In this document: positions 16,046 to 18,344 of the stretch, piece by piece | How positions within the stretch are numbered: position 1 is the first letter of the stretch | Layout: each line of letters opens with the position of its first letter | From: Rhodocollybia butyracea | Taxonomy: Eukaryota > Basidiomycota > Agaricomycetes > Agaricales > Omphalotaceae | DNA length: 18,344 nt | Assembly: GCA_015501585.1 (NCBI GenBank) | Contig: JADNRY010001042.1 | Coordinates: forward strand, 1-18,344 | Reading direction: 5' to 3' | The notes under the pieces: model-generated | Seen by the model: only the letters and a program-made list of their open reading frames with translations | Databases searched by the model: none | Told to the model about the DNA's origin: nothing | Program-made: the position numbers and the translations under genes

Positions 16046-16735
16046 TTAATACACAATTTTTGCACCTAGGCGTGTAACTATACTTTTTGACACACCCTGT
16101 AGTATATACAATGCAATAAGAAAGCTATATGGAGCCCAAGCATGATAGTTGTAGCAGAAGCTTAGTATCTTAACAATAATGCTTAGCTAGCCGTGACAGT
16201 ATGCCTACAAGCGTAGTCAGAAGCCAAGCTAGCGGGGATACTTGAGGTGCCCAGAGATGTTAACACTAGGCTAGTCAACCTAGTTTCTACTCAGGAGCTT
16301 ATCACTCTACAAAAGGGATGTCTTGAAGTGGGATAAGAGCTAGTGGACACACCATCCAGGGATATATTCAGAAGAGGGAAGGCACTTTAGAAACAGCTAG
16401 TTCACAAATACACAGATCTTACAATCTATGAGGAATCGAGATAATCTGAAGTCATGGTCTGGAATGAAGCAGAGATACCGTCTGATGGAGTTGACTAGTG
16501 AATTTGACTAAGACTCAGTACTGTGTCGCTGAAGATAACCCAAATATTATAAATCACATGCCAAGACTAGCATGGACTGTAGGGAGACCTACCGGTACAT
16601 GGAAGTGCACCACCTCCCAAGAGATTATAGAACATTGGCTGAAGGTACTCTAGAAAGAAATACACTTATAGATACTAGGCTAGCTGACTCAACTTATATG
16701 ATAGTAGTGTCATTAGGAAGCTAGCGCACTGGGCT
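16046..16735. repeat. Dispersed non-coding repeat R, copy B
   Basis: Second copy of the repeat at 13010-13735, diverged (roughly 70% by eye in the best parts). It starts TTAATACACAATTTTTGCAC and includes a mariner-like tip, the GGATACTTGAGGTGCCCAGA block, and the hairpin ACTAGG/CCTAGT at 16265-16284. The right edge is approximate. Confidence 0.6.
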
Positions 16736-16739
16736 AACA

Positions 16740-18165
16740 GTTCCAAACACTTCCCTTCAATGGAGAAGTGCTATGAACTAGCCAACACCACTTTAACATC
16801 CTGAGTAAGACAGAGGAAAGTGAGTATGCAAGGTATGAGCACCACTGCCTGGAAGATGAACCTGTGGACCACCGGGCAGACTACCGTCTAGGACCAAAGA
16901 ACTTTAACCATTTTAATATATATGAGTTACTACCCGATTTGGACATATGTAGTAGTTTTGGACAGTTTTTACCATATCCTATATACCCTTTATGGCGACG
17001 AGTTTCCTTTCCTAGCCCTCTCTCTGTCTCTCTGTCTCAGTTTCTATTCTCAAAGTCTGTATGTTTTGTACCTTTTTTTATTAAACTCTCTCTTGTCTCT
17101 ATATAAGCTTAGGGTTTTTACCTAGAAATATAAGTTACCCGCCACATCCAAAGTACAAGATTGGTAGTTGTTTCTCCAATTAGAGTTATTTGCCCTGCAT
17201 TATAAGTTAGAGAGTGCTTGCGCCGCCGACTCGTGAAATCTAGCCACTTTAATAGAGGATCGATACTTTGCCACTGAACCTTGTGCCTACTTGAGTTTCT
17301 GGTTAGGACTTTAAGTGTGTAATTATAACCAAGTTAAATCTAACTGCTTCTTAGAGGGATGGTTTCTAGTAAGGGATTATTTGTCTCCAGAGTGAGGGTT
17401 CCAGTTAGTGAGCCACTAAGAGTGTGGTACAAGTTCCTGGTAATTTGGTATTACCTTCAGTTAGTAGCTTAACCAGAGTTTGGTTAGGGACTTTATGGCA
17501 ATTTGTTAGCTGGTGCCAGAGTTTGCCCAGGGTGTTTCAAAGCATTGTAGTTTGACGACTAGCCAGAGCCAGAGTTTGCCTGGGAGTATTCTTACTTTGT
17601 TTGTTCACATCCCCTTTCACACACACACCACACATGTTCACACTTCAACTTAGTGAGCTAGCTCTGTCCGCAGAGCTTATTCAATATACACCACACTAGC
17701 CTATACTCAGTACTGGAGTTTGTGTTAGCTAGCTAATCCAATCTTATTGTTATCCCGGAGGAATCTCTGACAACTCAACCTCGCTCCTAAATTTGATAGT
17801 TTGTTTTAGTGCGGTATTGTTCATTAGTTGTTACAGTTGTTTTGTAATGCATTTAAAGCCCAGTACAAACTAGATCAATTATGGTCTTTATACAATAATG
17901 AATATAGGAGTTGCATACATCAGAATAATATACGTACTGTTCTTGGCATTGAGCAGCTAGTTGCTCAGAGTTTCTAGCATAGTGGGCACAACTTTGCTCT
18001 AGTTTCCGAGCATGTTTTGACAAGAATTCACACATGGGGACTTTCGTATGTCCCATGCATTGGATAGATTAAATACTGGATCAATTGAAGGCGATATAAG
18101 CACACAACTATGAATTTTATATAACAAATTGGAGTCAGGGATCTTGCCTGAATGGGGAATGGGAC
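16740..18165. other. Long non-coding stretch with CT-rich block
   Basis: No credible gene. A pyrimidine-rich block at about 17010-17105 (TCTCTCTGTCTC) resembles a fungal promoter or leader. CCAGAGTTTG recurs at about 17475, 17514 and 17568. A CA-rich run lies at 17617-17635. The right end, below 18165, probably holds the 3' UTR of the minus-strand gene. Confidence 0.45.
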
Positions 18166-18301
18166 TCAAGACTGGGATGGGGGCAAAATGACATTGAGGG
18201 CCTGCTTGCACGCTGGATCATTCCAGCCAAAGTCATCCTCATACTCATCAGTGTTGTCCCGGTGGTGGAGGACACCCTCTGTGGCTGACTCCTCTGCGGA
18301 C
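18166..18301 (-). CDS. Last exon of an unrecognised spliced gene (rest outside window)
   Basis: Minus strand. A 136-nt exon opens after an acceptor TTCATAG (AG at 18302-18303), preceded by a classic branch site CTAAC in ACTAACTAGAGG, and ends at TGA 18166-18168. The first base completes a split codon, then 44 codons follow: acidic SAEESATEGV, HHRDNTDEYEDDFGWND, and a C-terminal ACKQALNVILPPSQS. The intron continues to at least 18340. The acidic tail with DEYEDDFGWND gives no family. Good splice signals and an undamaged frame suggest a real host gene, but with one exon the function cannot be told. Confidence 0.55.
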
Positions 18302-18344
18302 CTATGAAAGCCTCTAGTTAGTAAGACTGAAATTTGGTGGCATG

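Noticed and set aside
16864..17125. Overlapping plus ORFs of 80 and 67 codons
   Set aside because: Low-complexity translation of a CT-rich stretch; no motif.
17853..18211. Minus ORFs of 67 and 70 codons
   Set aside because: They lie in the presumed 3' flank of the right-edge gene and overlap its last exon in another frame.

Overview
This window looks like a repeat-rich stretch of a filamentous fungal nuclear genome, probably a basidiomycete (Agaricomycetes). Reasons: short spliceosomal introns (51-75 nt) with fungal donors (GTAAGT) and CTRAC/CTAAC-type branch sites, a short-chain dehydrogenase with a fungal-type exon layout, Ty1/Copia-type and Ty3/Gypsy-type retroelement remnants, and dense non-autonomous DNA elements. 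The species cannot be named from the sequence alone. Only two host genes can be supported, both cut by the window edges: the 3' part of a short-chain dehydrogenase/reductase gene (+, 17-740) and the last exon of an unrecognised gene (-, 18166-18301). Everything between is mobile or repeat DNA.

Layout. 912-2103: DNA element with 24-bp terminal inverted repeats and many CCATAC/GTATGG subterminal motifs. 2104-2265: GGTTCG/CGAACC cluster. 3054-5394: complete, young LTR retrotransposon on the minus strand with 385/384-bp LTRs, 5-bp target duplication CCTCA, a gag gene and no pol. 5455-6591: element with TIRs starting CCCAGTGAAAA, inserted in telomere-like DNA. 6592-6890: CCTAGG-rich DNA and a telomere-motif palindrome. 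7428-8870: broken zinc-finger, transposase-associated-looking gene. 9250-13884: decayed Ty3/Gypsy element (gag, CCHC knuckle, protease, RT, piece of RNase H), itself hit by a solo LTR (10098-10350), a fold-back MITE (11488-11714) and a dispersed repeat (13010-13735). 14540-15522: a second LTR unit with CTTAG target duplication. 16046-16735: second copy of the dispersed repeat. 16740-18165: no gene seen.

The most interesting signal is a shared, apparently undescribed architecture in two different LTR families, both in minus-strand sense: TGASTCA (Gcn4/AP-1-type) sites, then TATATAAG, then a transcribed array of tandem hairpins about 43 nt apart. In the gag-only element (4537-4977) eleven hairpins keep their pairing while stem bases change. 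In the 983-bp LTR (14736-15001) seven repeats keep a loop core while most outer stems change sequence and still pair. This points to structured retroelement leader RNA, perhaps for packaging or dimerisation. The second strong signal is a Gypsy protease-RT frame of about 1.3 kb without frameshifts that carries ten stops, nine of them TGA, mostly where Arg is expected, which fits CGA-to-TGA deamination.
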